Shown piece by piece: positions 13,055 through 25,500 of a stretch of DNA of 64,000 nucleotides. Source of the DNA: Hordeum vulgare subsp. vulgare (taxonomy: Eukaryota; Streptophyta; Magnoliopsida; Poales; Poaceae); NCBI RefSeq assembly GCF_904849725.1, contig NC_058518.1, positions 415,965,081 to 416,029,080 on the forward strand, given 5' to 3'. A program made the position numbers and the translations under genes. Below the pieces are notes generated by a model. It ran no database searches, was not told where the DNA came from, and saw nothing but the letters and a program-made list of their open reading frames with translations. Position 1 is the first letter of the stretch. Each line of letters starts with the position of its first letter.

Positions 13055-14555
13055 TGATACGCCTCCAACGTATCTATAATTTTTGATTGTTCCATGCTGA
13101 TATAGCATCATTCTAGTATACTTTTTGGGCATTTATATACCAATTTATAATATTTTTGAGCACTAACCTATTGACCCAGTGCCTAGTGCCAGTTCTTGTT
13201 TTCTGCGTGTTTTTAACTTTGCACGTTTACCCTACCAAACGAAGTCCAAATGCCACAAAACTTTCATATGATTTTTCTATACTATATGAAGACATGCAAG
13301 CATCAGAAGTGGACGAGAGGCCGCAGGAGGGAGGCAGAAGCCAACAAGGTGCGACCCAGGGCTTGGCCGCTCCCTAATGGCTTGTGGCCCCCGTGGATGC
13401 CTCCCGATATTCCTAAAACCCTAAGAGCTCTCCCGAAACACTTTCTCCGCCGCTGTAAGTCTCCTTTCCGACGGGAGGCCATCTAAACCTCCGTTCCGGC
13501 GATCTGCTGGAGGGGAGATCAATCACGGAGGGCCTCTACATCAACCTTGCTTCCCTCAGCATGATGTGTGAGTAGTTCACCATAGACCTACAGGCAGGTA
13601 GGCAGTACCTAGATGGCAATCTCTCTCTTATGATCTTCAATACCATGTCCATCGCATCTTCGCTTTGATCTATCCAATGTAATCACCATGTATGGTGTGT
13701 TTGTTGGGATCCGATGAACTATGCGTTTATGTTCAGATTATTCATGAAAAGTATTTGATTCACCTCTGATTATTATGTTTCTTAATTGCATGATCATCAT
13801 AGCTTCGTAATGCTCTCCGATCTATACCGTTGTAGTAGGTTCAACCTGGCAAATTTCTATATCCTAGTGACAGAAGGGGACAAGATGCGTCTTTGTGTTG
13901 CTGCTACTGAGGATAAAACGATGGGGTTTATTCATATTAATTGAGTTTACTTTGTCTACATCATGTCATTGTTCTCCAAGCATTACTTTGTTTTTACTTA
14001 ATACGTAGAGAGGCAAGCATAGAAGCGCTCTTGAAGTGGAGTAATAGTAATAGGTGCATGCAGGAGTCGGCCTATTTGCTTATGGACATGATGCTTATAT
14101 ACACATGATCATTGTCGTGAAAATCGCATAATTATTCGATGTTCTATCAATTGTTCAACAGTAATTTGTTTACCCACCATATGCCTTTGCCATGAGAGAT
14201 GCCATTAGGGAACACTACAACCCCCGGGCCTTATCACTTATATATTTACAAACGCTACTATTACCTTGCTGCCATTATTTGTGTTTTATTTGATTTTGCA
14301 AATTACAATTATCAACAATTATCTACACACCTCATTTGCTTGCAAATAACGAGATCAAGGGGATTGACAACCCTCTTGCCCGCGTTGGGTGCAAGTTGTT
14401 TGTTTCTTTGTGTGGAGTTGCTGAAGATGGTTGAGGATTGGTATTCCTATTGGTTCGATGAACTTGGTTTCATAACTGAGGGAAATACTTACCCGCATTG
14501 CGCTGCGATAACCCGTTCCTATTCTTGAAAAACCAAACGCAGATCACAATCATCA
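13055..14555 (+). repeat. 5' LTR of F1 (Gypsy-like, TGATACGCCTCCAACG type)
   Basis: It begins TGATACGCCTCCAACGTATC and runs about 1.5 kb to a CACAATCATCA end just before a Gypsy-type primer binding site. It is the sense counterpart of the antisense LTR of F2 (29762-31266), sharing the GAGGGAAATACTTAC block near the 3' end. The right boundary is good to a few bases. Confidence 0.75.
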
Positions 14556-14566
14556 GGAAGGATTTC

Positions 14567-14584
14567 TGGCGCTGTTGCTGGGGA
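14567..14584 (+). other. Primer binding site of F1
   Basis: TGGCGCTGTTGCTGGGGA matches the Asp-tRNA type site TGGCGCCGTTGCCGGGGA (seen intact in G1) at all but two positions. It lies 11 bases after the LTR end. Confidence 0.8.
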
Positions 14585-14761
14585 ATACCATCACCAACTA
14601 TCAAGTAGTTTCTCACAAATTTTCATTCACTTGTTCTTCTTTTTATTTTCTGTTACATTTAGTTTGTCATAAAAATTAAAAATACAAAAATATTTACCTT
14701 TGATTTTTGCTAGTTTACTTCGTCGCTTGCTAGTTTACTTGTCTTGCTTGCAGTTGCCATC

Positions 14762-15289
14762 ATGTCTGAGTTTGAAATTAGTGGTGCTCCTGCCTCTAGT
14801 GCGGAAAACTTTGAAAATCCAACTTTATCTTGTGATGAACATGCTAAAAGAAATTTTGATGAAGTTGCTAAAGGAAAATTTGATAACCTTGTGGATGATG
14901 ATCGTTCCAAAAACGAACCCATCATGGAAACAAAGAAACTCCGCATAGGTAGTGGTAATATTATTGGGAGGAGTGCGATTCAAGATTTTTTCACTTGTGC
15001 GAGATCTTTACCATTTATAGGAGGCTCTATTGTTGCTAGAACTACAAGTTATGAGGATGTTATATCTTCTCTCATAGTACAATTGGAAAGACAATTTATT
15101 CACATGCATCCCTTTATACAATGGTTGTTTCTAGAATCCTCAAATATTGAGGAAGCCTCTACTAAACGTCTAGCCACCATGTTTCATGTTCAGGAATTTA
15201 ATGAAGTCATAAAAGAGGCTAGAGATATATTTTATCTTTATAGGATTAATGGCGAGTTCCCTCTCATAGAGGGAGTTCTTTACGAATAG
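14762..15289 (+). CDS. F1 short gag-region ORF (175 aa), function not established
   Basis: A 175-codon ORF starting MSEFEISGAP, placed where gag should begin, about 180 bases after the primer binding site. The protein is acidic at the N terminus, then has a folded-looking middle (residues about 70-165) with aromatic and Leu/Ile-rich segments such as FIQWLFLESS. It lacks the zinc knuckle, protease, RT and integrase expected of an autonomous Gypsy element, so F1 is probably a non-autonomous member that uses proteins from relatives. I chose the ATG at 14762 because the upstream open codons contain no other ATG. I do not recognise a named domain. It may be a truncated gag or an unrelated short ORF. 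Confidence 0.5.
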   Translation: MSEFEISGAPASSAENFENPTLSCDEHAKRNFDEVAKGKFDNLVDDDRSKNEPIMETKKLRIGSGNIIGRSAIQDFFTCARSLPFIGGSIVARTTSYEDVISSLIVQLERQFIHMHPFIQWLFLESSNIEEASTKRLATMFHVQEFNEVIKEARDIFYLYRINGEFPLIEGVLYE

Positions 15290-15836
15290 GAAGGGATAAG
15301 AAAACTAAGGTCCACAGACTATGTTTCTTGAGAGAGAACTAAGGAAATACCTTTAATGAAACCTATACAATGAGGAGTTGATCATCACTTATGAGAAACC
15401 TAAGAAGGAGCTTTCCACTCCTCCCGAGGTAGATCTCACGGATCCTAATGTTGTGTAATTTAGTCGCTTTAATTACTTTTGCCTTCCAATTAGAAAACTT
15501 GTTGCTGAAAGGAGGGAAAATGATTATAGCATGACTGACCATCTTCATGATTATTATAACACTTGAAACTATGCATTATGCCTAGCTAAGGGCATGAAAC
15601 AATAGCGCTGGTTGGGAGGCAACCCAATAGTTATCTTAATTTTCGTTTTTTTACTTTCTGTTATTTTGTGTTGACATGATTATTGCCTCTGTAATTATTA
15701 TGTTTTCATGTTTTAATTAGTTTTGTGCCAATTAAAGCCTTTGGGATAATTTATTTGATGAGTATGAATGATGCTGTGCAAAAACATAAACTTTCATCTC
15801 GAGTATATAATTTTTATTTCTCTTCTGGAGCATGCT
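15290..15836 (+). other. F1 internal DNA after the short ORF, truncated
   Basis: Non-coding. It contains the landmark AGCGCTGGTTGGGAGGCAAC (15604), present in antisense in F2 near 33895. It ends at 15836, where G1's LTR begins; ATGCT at 15832-15836 is the candidate left target duplication of G1. The rest of F1, including its 3' LTR, is not found in this window. Confidence 0.65.
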
Positions 15837-17267
15837 TGATACGTCTCTATCGTATCTACTTTTCCAAACTCTTTTGCCCTTGTTTTGGACTCTAATTTGC
15901 ATGATTTGAATGGAACTAACCTGGACTAACGCTGTTTTCAGCAGAATTGCCATGGTGTTGTTTTTTCGCAGAAATAAAAGTTCTCTGAATGGACTGGAAA
16001 TTTACGAGGATTTTTTGTGGAATATATAAAAAAGACTAGCGCAAGAATCAACCGAAGGAGTGGAGCGAAGAGCCCACAAACCCATCAGGCGCGCCCCCTG
16101 GCCGCGCCTAGCAGGCTTGTGGGGCCCACGGAGCTCCACCGCCTCCAACTCCAGCTCTATTTAGTCCCTTTCATCCGAAAAAAATCACAAAGGAGAGTTC
16201 ATCGCGTTTTACGATACAGAGGCGCCACCACCACCTGTTCTTCCTCTGGAGGGCAGATCTGGAGTCCGTTCTGGGCTCCGGAGAGGGGAGATCGTCGGCA
16301 TCGTCATCACCAACCTTCCTTCATCGCCAATTCCATGATGCTTTTCATGTTCGTGAGTAATCTGATCGTAGGCTTGCTGGACGGTGGTGGGTTGGATGAG
16401 ATCTATCATGTAATCGAGTTAGTTTTGATGGGGATTGATCCCCAGTATCCAATATGTTCTAAGATTGATGTTGCTACTACTTTGCCATGCTTAATGCTTG
16501 TCACTAGGGCCAGAGTGCCATGATTTCAGATCTGAACCTATTATGTTCTCGTCAATATATGTGTGTTCTTGATCCTATCTTGCAAGTTGAAGTCACCTAC
16601 TATGTGTTATGACCCATCAATCCTGGAGTGACAATAGCCGGAACCACTCCCGGAGATGACCATAGTATGAGGAGTTCATGTATTCACTAAGTGCTAATGC
16701 TTTGTTTCGGTTCTCTATTAAAAGGAGGACCTTAATATCCCATAGTTTCCATTAGGACCCCGCTGCCATGGGAGGGATGGACAATAGATGTCATGCAAGT
16801 TCTTTTCCCTAAGCACGTATGACTACATACGGAATACATGCCTACATCACATTGACGAACTGGAGCTAGTTACATATCTCCCCATATTATAACTGTTGCA
16901 TGATAAATGTCATCCGGCATAATTATCCATCACCGATCCAATGCCAACGAGTTTTTCCTACTGGTCCTTGCTACGTTACTCTGCTGCTACTGTTACTCTA
17001 TCGCTACTGCTGCCACTGCTGCTACTGTTACTCTGTCGCTACTGCTATCACTGTTGCTACTGTTACCGTTGCTACTGCTACTATCACACTACATTGCTAC
17101 TGATACTTTGCTGCAAATGCTAAGTCTTTTAGGTGTGGTTGAATTGACAACTCAACTGCTAATACTCGATAATATTCTTTGTCTTCCCCTTGTGTCGAAT
17201 CAACAAATTTGGGTTGACTACTGTACCCTCGAAAACTGTTGCGATCCCTAATACTTGTGGGTTATCA
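15837..17267 (+). repeat. 5' LTR of G1 (Athila-like Gypsy)
   Basis: A 1431-bp LTR from TGATACGTCTCTATCGTATC to ACTTGTGGGTTATCA, followed by a perfect Gypsy primer binding site. Same family as the G2 3' LTR (53203-54684). It contains a GC-rich hairpin (16072-16130) upstream of a TATA-like CTCTATTTAG (16157-16166), a pyrimidine-rich leader, and a Ser/Ala-codon-like CTGCTACTGTTACT repeat zone (16975-17100). Naming as Sabrina/WHAM-like is tentative. Confidence 0.85.
16975..17100 (+). repeat. CTGCTACTGTTACT-type tandem repeat in G1 LTR
   Basis: Imperfect short tandem repeats built from GCTACTG and GTTACTCTGTCGCTACTG units, in the U5 part of the LTR. The matching zone of the G2 LTR has a different, cleaner 23-bp repeat, so this spot is a recurrent site of repeat expansion. 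Open frames across it encode only Leu/Cys/Thr runs and are not genes. Confidence 0.7.
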
Positions 17268-17278
17268 AGACTATTTTC

Positions 17279-17296
17279 TGGCGCCGTTGCCGGGGA
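17279..17296 (+). other. Primer binding site of G1
   Basis: TGGCGCCGTTGCCGGGGA, a perfect Asp-tRNA-type Gypsy primer binding site, 11 bases after the LTR end. Confidence 0.9.
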
Positions 17297-17337
17297 GGCA
17301 TAGCTCTATTCTCTGAGTCACTTGGGATTTACGTCTG

Positions 17338-20072
17338 TTGATCACTATGAGGAATCCGAGAGATCCGAAAGCTAAAGTCTTGCCCTCAACTATGAGGACG
17401 GGTAAGGAACTGCCATCTAGCTCTGCACTTGATTCACCTTCAGTTATGAGTAAGTTTGCGACAACACCTCCTGCTAGAAATTTTGATGTGTCGCCTGGGC
17501 TTGATGATGCTACTTCTGCTGTCCATGATGCTTGTGATGATGCTTTGCTTGATACTGTTTTTCCACTAGGTGCATTCCTTGATGCACAAATTGTTAGAGT
17601 TGCTGCTGAATGTGATGATACTTCTGAAACTGCTGAGATTATTGAAGTAGAACCTGCTATTTCACCTGTTAGAACTAGCTCTCCTAGATATGAATTGCCT
17701 GATATGCCTGAGGGTTATGTTATGGAGGATGAGATAGCTGAGGACTTTCTTGCTTGTAAGGATAGCTATGATCTTCAGAAATTACTGCGCAAGTGGAAAG
17801 AAAAATCTTTGAAGGCTAGGATGAAATATGAACCAAAGTTTGCTACTTCGCCTATCTTTGTGACTGATAAGGATTATGAATTCTCTGTCAACCCTGAGTT
17901 AATCACTTTGGTCGAATCTGATCCTTTTCATGGTTATGAGTCTGAAACGGTTGTAGCACATCTTACAAAGCTACATGATATAGCCACCCTATTCACGAGT
18001 GAGGAAAAGATCCGCCACTAATATATCCTTAAGTTGTTTCCTTTCTTGCTAAAGGATGATGCTAAGACTTGGTTCACTTCTCTTGCTCCTGGTTGTGTGC
18101 GTAGTCCCCAGGATATGATCTACTACTTCTCTGAGAAATATTTTCCTGCCCATAAGAAGCAAGCTGCCTTGCAGGAAATATATAACTTTGCGCAAGTTGA
18201 AGAAGAGAGTCTCCCACAAGCTTGGGGGAGGCTTGTCCAGCTACTGAATGCTTTGCCTGATCACCCTCTTGAGAAGAATGAAATACTTGATATCTCCTAT
18301 AATGGACTAACCGATGCTTCTAGAGACCACATAGATAGTTGTGTCGGTTGTGTTTTCAGGGAACGAACTTTGGAACAAGCTGAGATTCTATTGAATAATA
18401 TCTTGTGCAATGAGAATGCTTGGCTATTCCCGAACCCCCTCCGAAGCCAACTCCGAAGAAAAGAGGTATTCTATATCTCAGTCCTGAAGATATGCAAGAA
18501 GCTAAGAAATCTATGAAACAGAAAGGAATTAAATATGAAGATGTCAAAAATCTACCACCTATCGAAGAGATCCATGGTCTTGATAACCCGATACAGGTAG
18601 TAGAGGTAAATTCTCTTCTTAGATTCAATGAGAGTGATATTCCTTTTGATAAACCTGCTAGCTTATGCCTGGATGAATTTGATAAATTTGTTGCCAAACA
18701 ACAAAGTTTCAATGATTATGTTAGCAGACAATTGGAACAGAATGCTCGTATGCTTAGTCATCTAAGTGCTTGTGTGGACAGAAATGTCAATGATCTTAAG
18801 CTTTTGAGTAAGCATGTCTCTATGGTTACTACTCAAGTAGAACAAGTACTTAAAGCGCAGAATGACTTGCTCAATTAGTTGAATGACAATTCTGTTAGAG
18901 TCGTCACTAGTGGCGGTAGAATGACCCGGGAACCTTTGTATCCTTAGGGTCATCCTAAGAGAATTGAACAAGATTCTCAAGGAGTTAGCACCGAGGCACC
19001 TAGTCATCCTAGAAAGAAAAAGAAAGATGATAGGAACTTGCAGGCTAGCAACCCCGTTGCTGTTACACCCGAGAGTCCAAACGATGTCTCTGTTTCTGAT
19101 GCCGAAGCACAATCTGGTGATGAACATGAGCCCAATGATAATATCGATAGTGATGTTCATGATGATGCTCAACCTAGCAATGATAAGGATGTGGAGATTG
19201 AACTTGTTGATCTTGATAACCCACAACCTAAGAATAGGAGATACGATAAGAACGATTTCATGGCTAGGAAGCATGGTAAAGAAAGGGAACCACGGGTTCA
19301 GAAACCCATGCCCTTTCCTCCCAAACCATCCAAGAAAAAGGATGATGAGGATTTTGAGCGCTTTGTTGAAATGATTAGACCTGTCTTTCTGCAAATGCGT
19401 TTGACAGATATGCTCAAAATGTCTCTGTATGCTAAGTACGTGAAGGATATTGTGACTAATAAGAGGAGGACACCTGAGGTTGAGATTTCCACAATGCTCG
19501 CTAATTACACCTTCAAGGGTGGAACTCCTAAGAAACTAGGTGATCCCGGAGTGCCCACTATACCTTGCTCCATTAAAGGCAACTATGTTAGAATTGCTTT
19601 ATGCGATCTTGGAGCCGGTGTTAGTGTTATGCCTCTCTCTCCTTATCATAGACTTGAATTTGACAAGTTGACACCCACTGAAATCTCTCTGCAAATGGCC
19701 GACAAATCAACTGCTTTCCCTATCGGCATTTGCGAGGATGTGCATGTTGTGGTTGCTAACGTTACTATCTTAACAGACTTTGTTATTCTGGATATTCCCG
19801 AGGATGATGCCATGGCGGTCATCCTTGGAAGACCCTTTTTAAACACCGCAGGGGCTGTTATTGATTGCAACAAAGGCAATGTCACTTTCCATGTCAATGG
19901 TAATGAGCATACGGTGCACTTCCCAAAGAAACAGTATCGAGTACATTGCATCAATGCTATTGAAGAAACTTCATCAATCCTTATTGGGAGCTTCGAATGC
20001 CCTATACCTACTGTTAAGATGAAGTATGATTTGCTTGTTGGGGATATGCACATCCCCATTGAGGTAACCTAG
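17338..20072 (+). pseudogene. G1 gag-protease gene, broken
   Basis: Encodes capsid plus an aspartic protease of an Athila-like Gypsy element. The first segment (17338-18516) is one frame with a single TAA at 18019-18021; it contains a retrotransposon-gag core around DDAKTWFTSLAPG. A frameshift near 18415 moves to the frame of 18420-20072, which has two further stops (18876-18878 and near 18946). From 19038 the frame is open to the end and holds a Lys/Asp-rich linker, then the retropepsin active site DLGAGVSVM and the later hydrophobic-Gly strand ILGRPF. In the family these proteins build the particle and cleave the polyprotein. No RT, RNase H or integrase follows. Four lesions make it inactive; the protease end is best preserved. 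Confidence 0.85.
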
Positions 20073-20668
20073 TGACTTCTCGAAAATTCTCCGTTTTTTA
20101 TGCGAATCGAAAAAGTCTGTCAAGGAGACTTGATCAACCTCATTGACAGATTTCTTTTGATGACCATGAGATCGATGAATCTAGGAGTCACAACCCTGTG
20201 TTCCAAACCTTTACCTTCGGTTGCTTAGAAGAAAAATGATAGATTTAGCTTTAGTTTTTCCTGTTTTCTTCTTTTTGCGTCCCGTAGAAAAGTGTCCCGA
20301 AAATAAAAGTTCTCCGAATGTCCTGAAAATCAAGTATGATTTTTTCTGGAATTTTTGAAAAAATCTGAGACGGAGAGCTAGTCAGGGGGATGCACCGGTG
20401 GGCCACAAACCCAGGAGGCGCGGGCACCCCCTAGCTGCACCTACCAGGCTTGTGGGGCCCACGTGTCCCCCTCCACTTATTCTAGCTCCCATCTCCTTCT
20501 CCTACCTCCAGAAAAATTCATTCTACAGCACAAACCGTGTTCTTGCTCTTCTTGCTGCGATTTTCGATCTCCTTGTGCAAAGCCCCATTCACCAAACTGT
20601 TTTGGGGAAATTGTTCCTTGGTATGTGACTCCTCCATTGGTCCAATTAGTTTTTGCTCTAGTGCCTTA
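20073..20668 (+). other. G1 spacer between protease and the lost ORF1, with LTR-like segment
   Basis: In an autonomous element pol would start here; instead there is about 600 bp of non-coding DNA matching 35571-36170 of G2. The part at 20290-20480 resembles this family's LTR around 15965-16145: AAATAAAAGTTCTC, GATTTTTTCTGGAAT and a GC hairpin ending AGGCTTGTGGGGCCCAC. It may be a duplicated LTR promoter region. The spacer is interrupted at 20668/20669 by element E. Confidence 0.7.
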
Positions 20669-22483
20669 TGTTGGGGAACGTCGCATGGGAAACAAAAATT
20701 TTCCTACGCGCACGAAGACCTATCATGGTGATGTCCATCTACGAGAGGGGATGAGTGATCTACGTACCCTTGTAGATGGTACAGCAGAAGCGTTAGAGAA
20801 CGCGGTTGATGTAGTGGAACATCCTCACGTCCCTCGATCCGCCCCGCGAACAATCCCGCGATCAGTCCCACGATCTAGTACCGAACGGACGGCACCTCCG
20901 CGTTCAGCACACGTACAACTCGACGATGATCTCGGCCTTCTTGATCCAGCAAGAGAGACGGAGAGGTAGAAGAGTTCTCCGGCAGCGTGAGGCGCTCCGG
21001 AGGTTGGTGATGACCTTGTCTCAGCAGGGCTCCGCCCGAGCACCGCAGAAACGCGATCTAGAGGAAAAAACATGGAGGTATGTGGTCGGGCAGCCGTGAG
21101 AAAGTCGTCCCAAATCAGCCCTAAAACCTCCGTATATATAGGTGGGAGGGAGGGGGCCTTGTATTGGGGTCCAAGGACCCCCAAGGAGTCGGCCGAGCCA
21201 AGGGGGGGAGGACTCCCCCCCCAAACCGAGTTGGACTTGGTTTGGTGGGAGGAGTCCCCCTCCCTTCCCACCTCCTTCCTTTTTTTTCCTCTTGATTTTT
21301 CTTCTCTTGGCGCATTGGGCACTTGTGGGCTGTCCCACTAGCCCACTAAGGGCTGGTGTGGCTCCCCAAATGCCTATGGGCTTCCCCGGGGTGGGTTGCC
21401 CCCCCGGTGAACTCCCGGAACCCATTCGTCATTCCCGGTACATTCCCGGTAACTCCGAAAACCTTCTGGTAATCAAATGAGGTCATCCTATATATCAATC
21501 TTCGTTTCCGGACCATTCCGGAAACTCTCGTGACGTCCGTGATCTCATCCGGGACTCCGAACAACATTCGGTAACCAACCATATAACTCAAATACGCATA
21601 AAACAACGTCGAACCTTAAGTGTGCAGACCCTGCGGGTTCGAGAACTATGTAGACATGACCCGAGAGACTCCTCGGTCAATATCCAATAGCGGGACCTGG
21701 ATGCCCATATTGGATCCTACATATTCTACGAAGATCTTATCGTTTGAACCTCAGTGCCAAGGATTCGTATAATCCCGTATGTCATTCCCTTTGTCCTTCG
21801 GTATGTTACTTGCCCGAGATTCGATCGTCAGTATCCGCATACCTATTTCAATCTCGTTTTACCGGCAAGTCTCTTTACTCGTTTCGTAATACAAGATCCC
21901 GCAACTTACACTAATTTATATTGCTTGCAAGGCTTGTGTGTGATGTTGTATTACCGAGTGGGCCCCGAGATACCTCTCCGTCACACGGAGTGACAAATCC
22001 CAGTCTTGATCCATACTAACTCAACTAACACCTTCGGAGATACCTGTAGAGCATCTTTATAGTCACCTAGTTACGTTGCGACGTTTGATACACACAAAGC
22101 ATTCCTCCGGTGTCAGTGAGTTATATGATCTCATGGTCATAGGAATAAATACTTGACACGCAGAAAACAGTAGCAACAAAATGACACGATCAACATGCTA
22201 CGTCTATTAGTTTGGGTCTAGTCCATCACGTGATTCTCCTAATGACGTGATCCAGTTATCAAGCAACAACACCTTGTTCATAATCAGAAGGCACTGACTA
22301 TCATTGATCAACTGGCTAGCCAACTAGAGGCATGCTAGGGACGGTGTTTTGTCTATGTATCCACACATGTAAATGAGTCTTCATTCAATACAATTATAGC
22401 ATGGATAATAAACTATTATCTTGATACAGGAATTATAATAACAACTATACATTTATTATTGCCTCTAGGGCATAATTCCAACA
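20669..22483 (-). repeat. 3' LTR of element E
   Basis: 1815 bp, antisense, TGTTGGGGAACGTCGC to ATAATTCCAACA. It lies next to the polypurine tract, which fixes it as the 3' LTR. The antisense TATA box is at about 21132-21140. It differs from the partner LTR at scattered single positions and in a C-run (7 C here, 17 in the partner). Confidence 0.95.
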
Positions 22484-22499
22484 GTCTCCCACTTGCACT
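22484..22499 (-). other. Polypurine tract of element E
   Basis: Sense form AGTGCAAGTGGGAGAC directly abuts the 3' LTR. Copia elements use such a tract to prime plus-strand DNA. The same sequence is in element I at 59073-59088. Confidence 0.85.
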
Positions 22500-22535
22500 A
22501 GAGTCAATAATCTAGCCGTCACATCACCATGTGAA

Positions 22536-25500
22536 TTACATTGTAATAAATCTAACACCCATACAGTTCTGGTGTCGATCATGTTTTGGCCGTGGAAGAG
22601 GTTTAGTCAGCGGGTCTGCTATATTCAGATCCGTGTGCACTTTGCATATATTTACGTCCTCTTCCTCGACGTAGTCGCGGATGAGGTTGAAGCGTCGTTT
22701 GATGTGTCTGGTCTTCTTGTGAAACCTTGGTTCCTTTGCTAAGGCAATGGCACCAGTGTTGTCACAGAACAAGGTTATTGGATCCAGTGCACTTGGCACC
22801 ACTCCAAGATCCGTCATGAACTGCTTCATCCAGACACCCTCCTTAGCCGCCTCCGAGGCAGCCATGTACTCCGCTTCACATGTAGAATCTGCTACGACGC
22901 TTTGCTTGGAACTGCACCAGCTTACTGCACCCCCATTAAGAATAAATACGTATCCGGTTTGCGACTTGGAGTCGTCCGGATCTGTGTCAAAGCTTGCATC
23001 GACGTAACCTTTTACGGCAAGCTCTTCGTCACCTCCATACACGAGAAACATCTCCTTAGTCCTTTTCAGGTACTTCAGGATATTCTTGACCGCTGTCCAG
23101 TGATCCACTCCTAGATTACTCTGGAACCTACCTGCCATACTTATGGCCAGGCTAACATCCAGTCTAGTTCACAGCATCGCATACATGATAGAACCTATGG
23201 CTGAAGCATAGGGGACGGAGCGCATATGCTCTCTATCTTCATCAGTTGCTGGGCACTGAGTCTTACTCAATCTCGTACCTTGTAAAACTGGCAAGAACCC
23301 TTTCTTGGACTGTTCCATTTTGAACCTCTTCAAAACTTTATCAAGGTATGTGCTTTGTGAAAGTCCTATCAGGCGTTTTGATCTATCCCTATAGATCTTA
23401 ATGCCTAGAATGTAAGCAGCTTCTCCTAGGTCCTTCATAGAGAAACTTTTATTCAAGTAACCTTTTATGCTCTCCAAAAGCTCTACGTTGTTTCCAATCA
23501 GTAATATGTCATCCACATATAATATTAGAAACGCCACAGAGCTCCCACTCACTTTCTTGTAAATACAAGATTCTCCAACCACTTGTATAAACCCAAATGC
23601 TTTGATCACCTCATCAAAGCGTTTGTTCCAACTCCGAGATGCTTGCACCAGTCCATAAATGGATCGCTGGAGCTTGCACACCTTGTCAGCATTTTTAGGA
23701 TCGACAAAACCTTCGGGTTGCATCATATACAACTCTTCCTTAAGGAAACCGTTAAGGAACGCCGTTTTGACATCCATCTGCCAGATTTCATAATCGAAAA
23801 ATGCAGCTATTGCTAACATGATTCTGACGGACTTAAGCATCGCTACGGGTGAGAAAGTCTCATCGTAGTCAACTCCTGGAACTTGTGAAAAACCCTTTGC
23901 CACAAGTCGAGCTTTATAAACGGTCACATTACCGTCAGCGTCCGTCTTCTTCTTGAAGATCCACTTCTTCTGAATAGCCTTGCGGCCCTCAGGTAGTATC
24001 TCCAAAGTCCACACTTTGTTCTCATACATGGATCCTATCTCGGATTTCATGGCCTCTAGCCATTTGTTGGAATCTGGGCCCACCATTGCTTCTTCATAAT
24101 TTGCAGGTTCATTGTTGTCTAACAACATGATTGACAAGACGGGATTACCGTACCACTCTGGAGCAACGCGTGATCTCGTCGACCTGCGTGGTTCAACAGA
24201 AACTTGAACTAGAGTTTCATGATCATCATCATTAACTTCCTCCTCAACCGGTGTCGCAATGACAGAGGTTTCCCCTTGCCCTGCGCCACCATCCAGAGGG
24301 ATGAGAGGTTCGACAACCTCGTCAAGTTCTATCTTCCTCCCACTCAATTCTCTCGAGAGAAACTCCTTCTCGAGAAAAGCTCCGTTTTTAGCAACAAACA
24401 CTTTGCCCTCAGATTTGAGATAGAAGGTGTACCCAACTGTCTCTTTTGGGTAACCTATGAAGACGCACCTTTCCGCTTTGGGTTCCAGCTTTTCAGGCTG
24501 AAGCTTTTTGACATAAGCATCACATCCCCAAACTTTAAGAAACGACAACTTTGGCCTTTTGCCATACCACAGTTCGTATGGTGTCGTCTCAACGGATTTT
24601 GATGGTGCCCTATTTAAAGTGAATGCAGCTATTTCTAATGCATAACCCCAAAATGATAACGGCAAATCAGTAAGAGACATCATAGATCGCACCATCTCTA
24701 ACAAAGTACGATTACGATGTTCGGACACACCATTACGCTGTGGTGTTCCAGGCGGTGTTAACTGCGAAACAATTCCACATTGTCTTAAGTGAGTACCAAA
24801 CTCGAAACTCAGATATTCACCCCCACGATCAGACCGTAGGAACTTGATCTTCTTGTTACGATGATTTTCCACTTCACTCTGAAATTGCTTGAACTTTTCA
24901 AATGTTTCAGACTTGTGCTTCATCAAGTAGACATAACCATATCTACTTAAATGGTCAGTGAAGGTGAGAAAATAACGATATCCGCCGCGTGCCTATACGC
25001 TCATTGGACCACACACATCGGTATGTATGATTTCCAACAAGTCACTTGCACGCTCCATTGTTTCGGAGAACGGAGTCTTAGTCATCTTGCCCATGAGGCA
25101 TGGTTCGCACGTGTCAAGTGAATCAAAGTCAAGTGACTCCAAAAGTCCATCAGCATGGAGTTTCTTCATGCGCTTTACACCAATATGACCCAAGCGGCAG
25201 TGCCACAAAAATATGGCGCTATCATTGTTTACTCTAACTCTTTTGGTCTCAATGTTATGTATATGCGTATCGCTATCCAGATTCAATATGAACAATCCTC
25301 TCACATTCGGTGCATGACCATAAAAGATGTTACTCATAGAAATAGAACAACCATTATTCTCAGACTTAAAAGAGTAACCGTCTCGCAATAAACAAGATCC
25401 AGATATAATGTTCATGCTCAACGCAGGCACTAAATAACAATGATTTAAGTTCATCACTAATCCCGATGGTAGCTGAAGTGACACTGTGCCGACGGCGATT

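Noticed and set aside
16900..17251. Cys/Leu-rich open frames (60-114 codons)
   Set aside because: They are translations of the CTGCTACTGTTACT repeats in the LTR, open in several frames, without homology.
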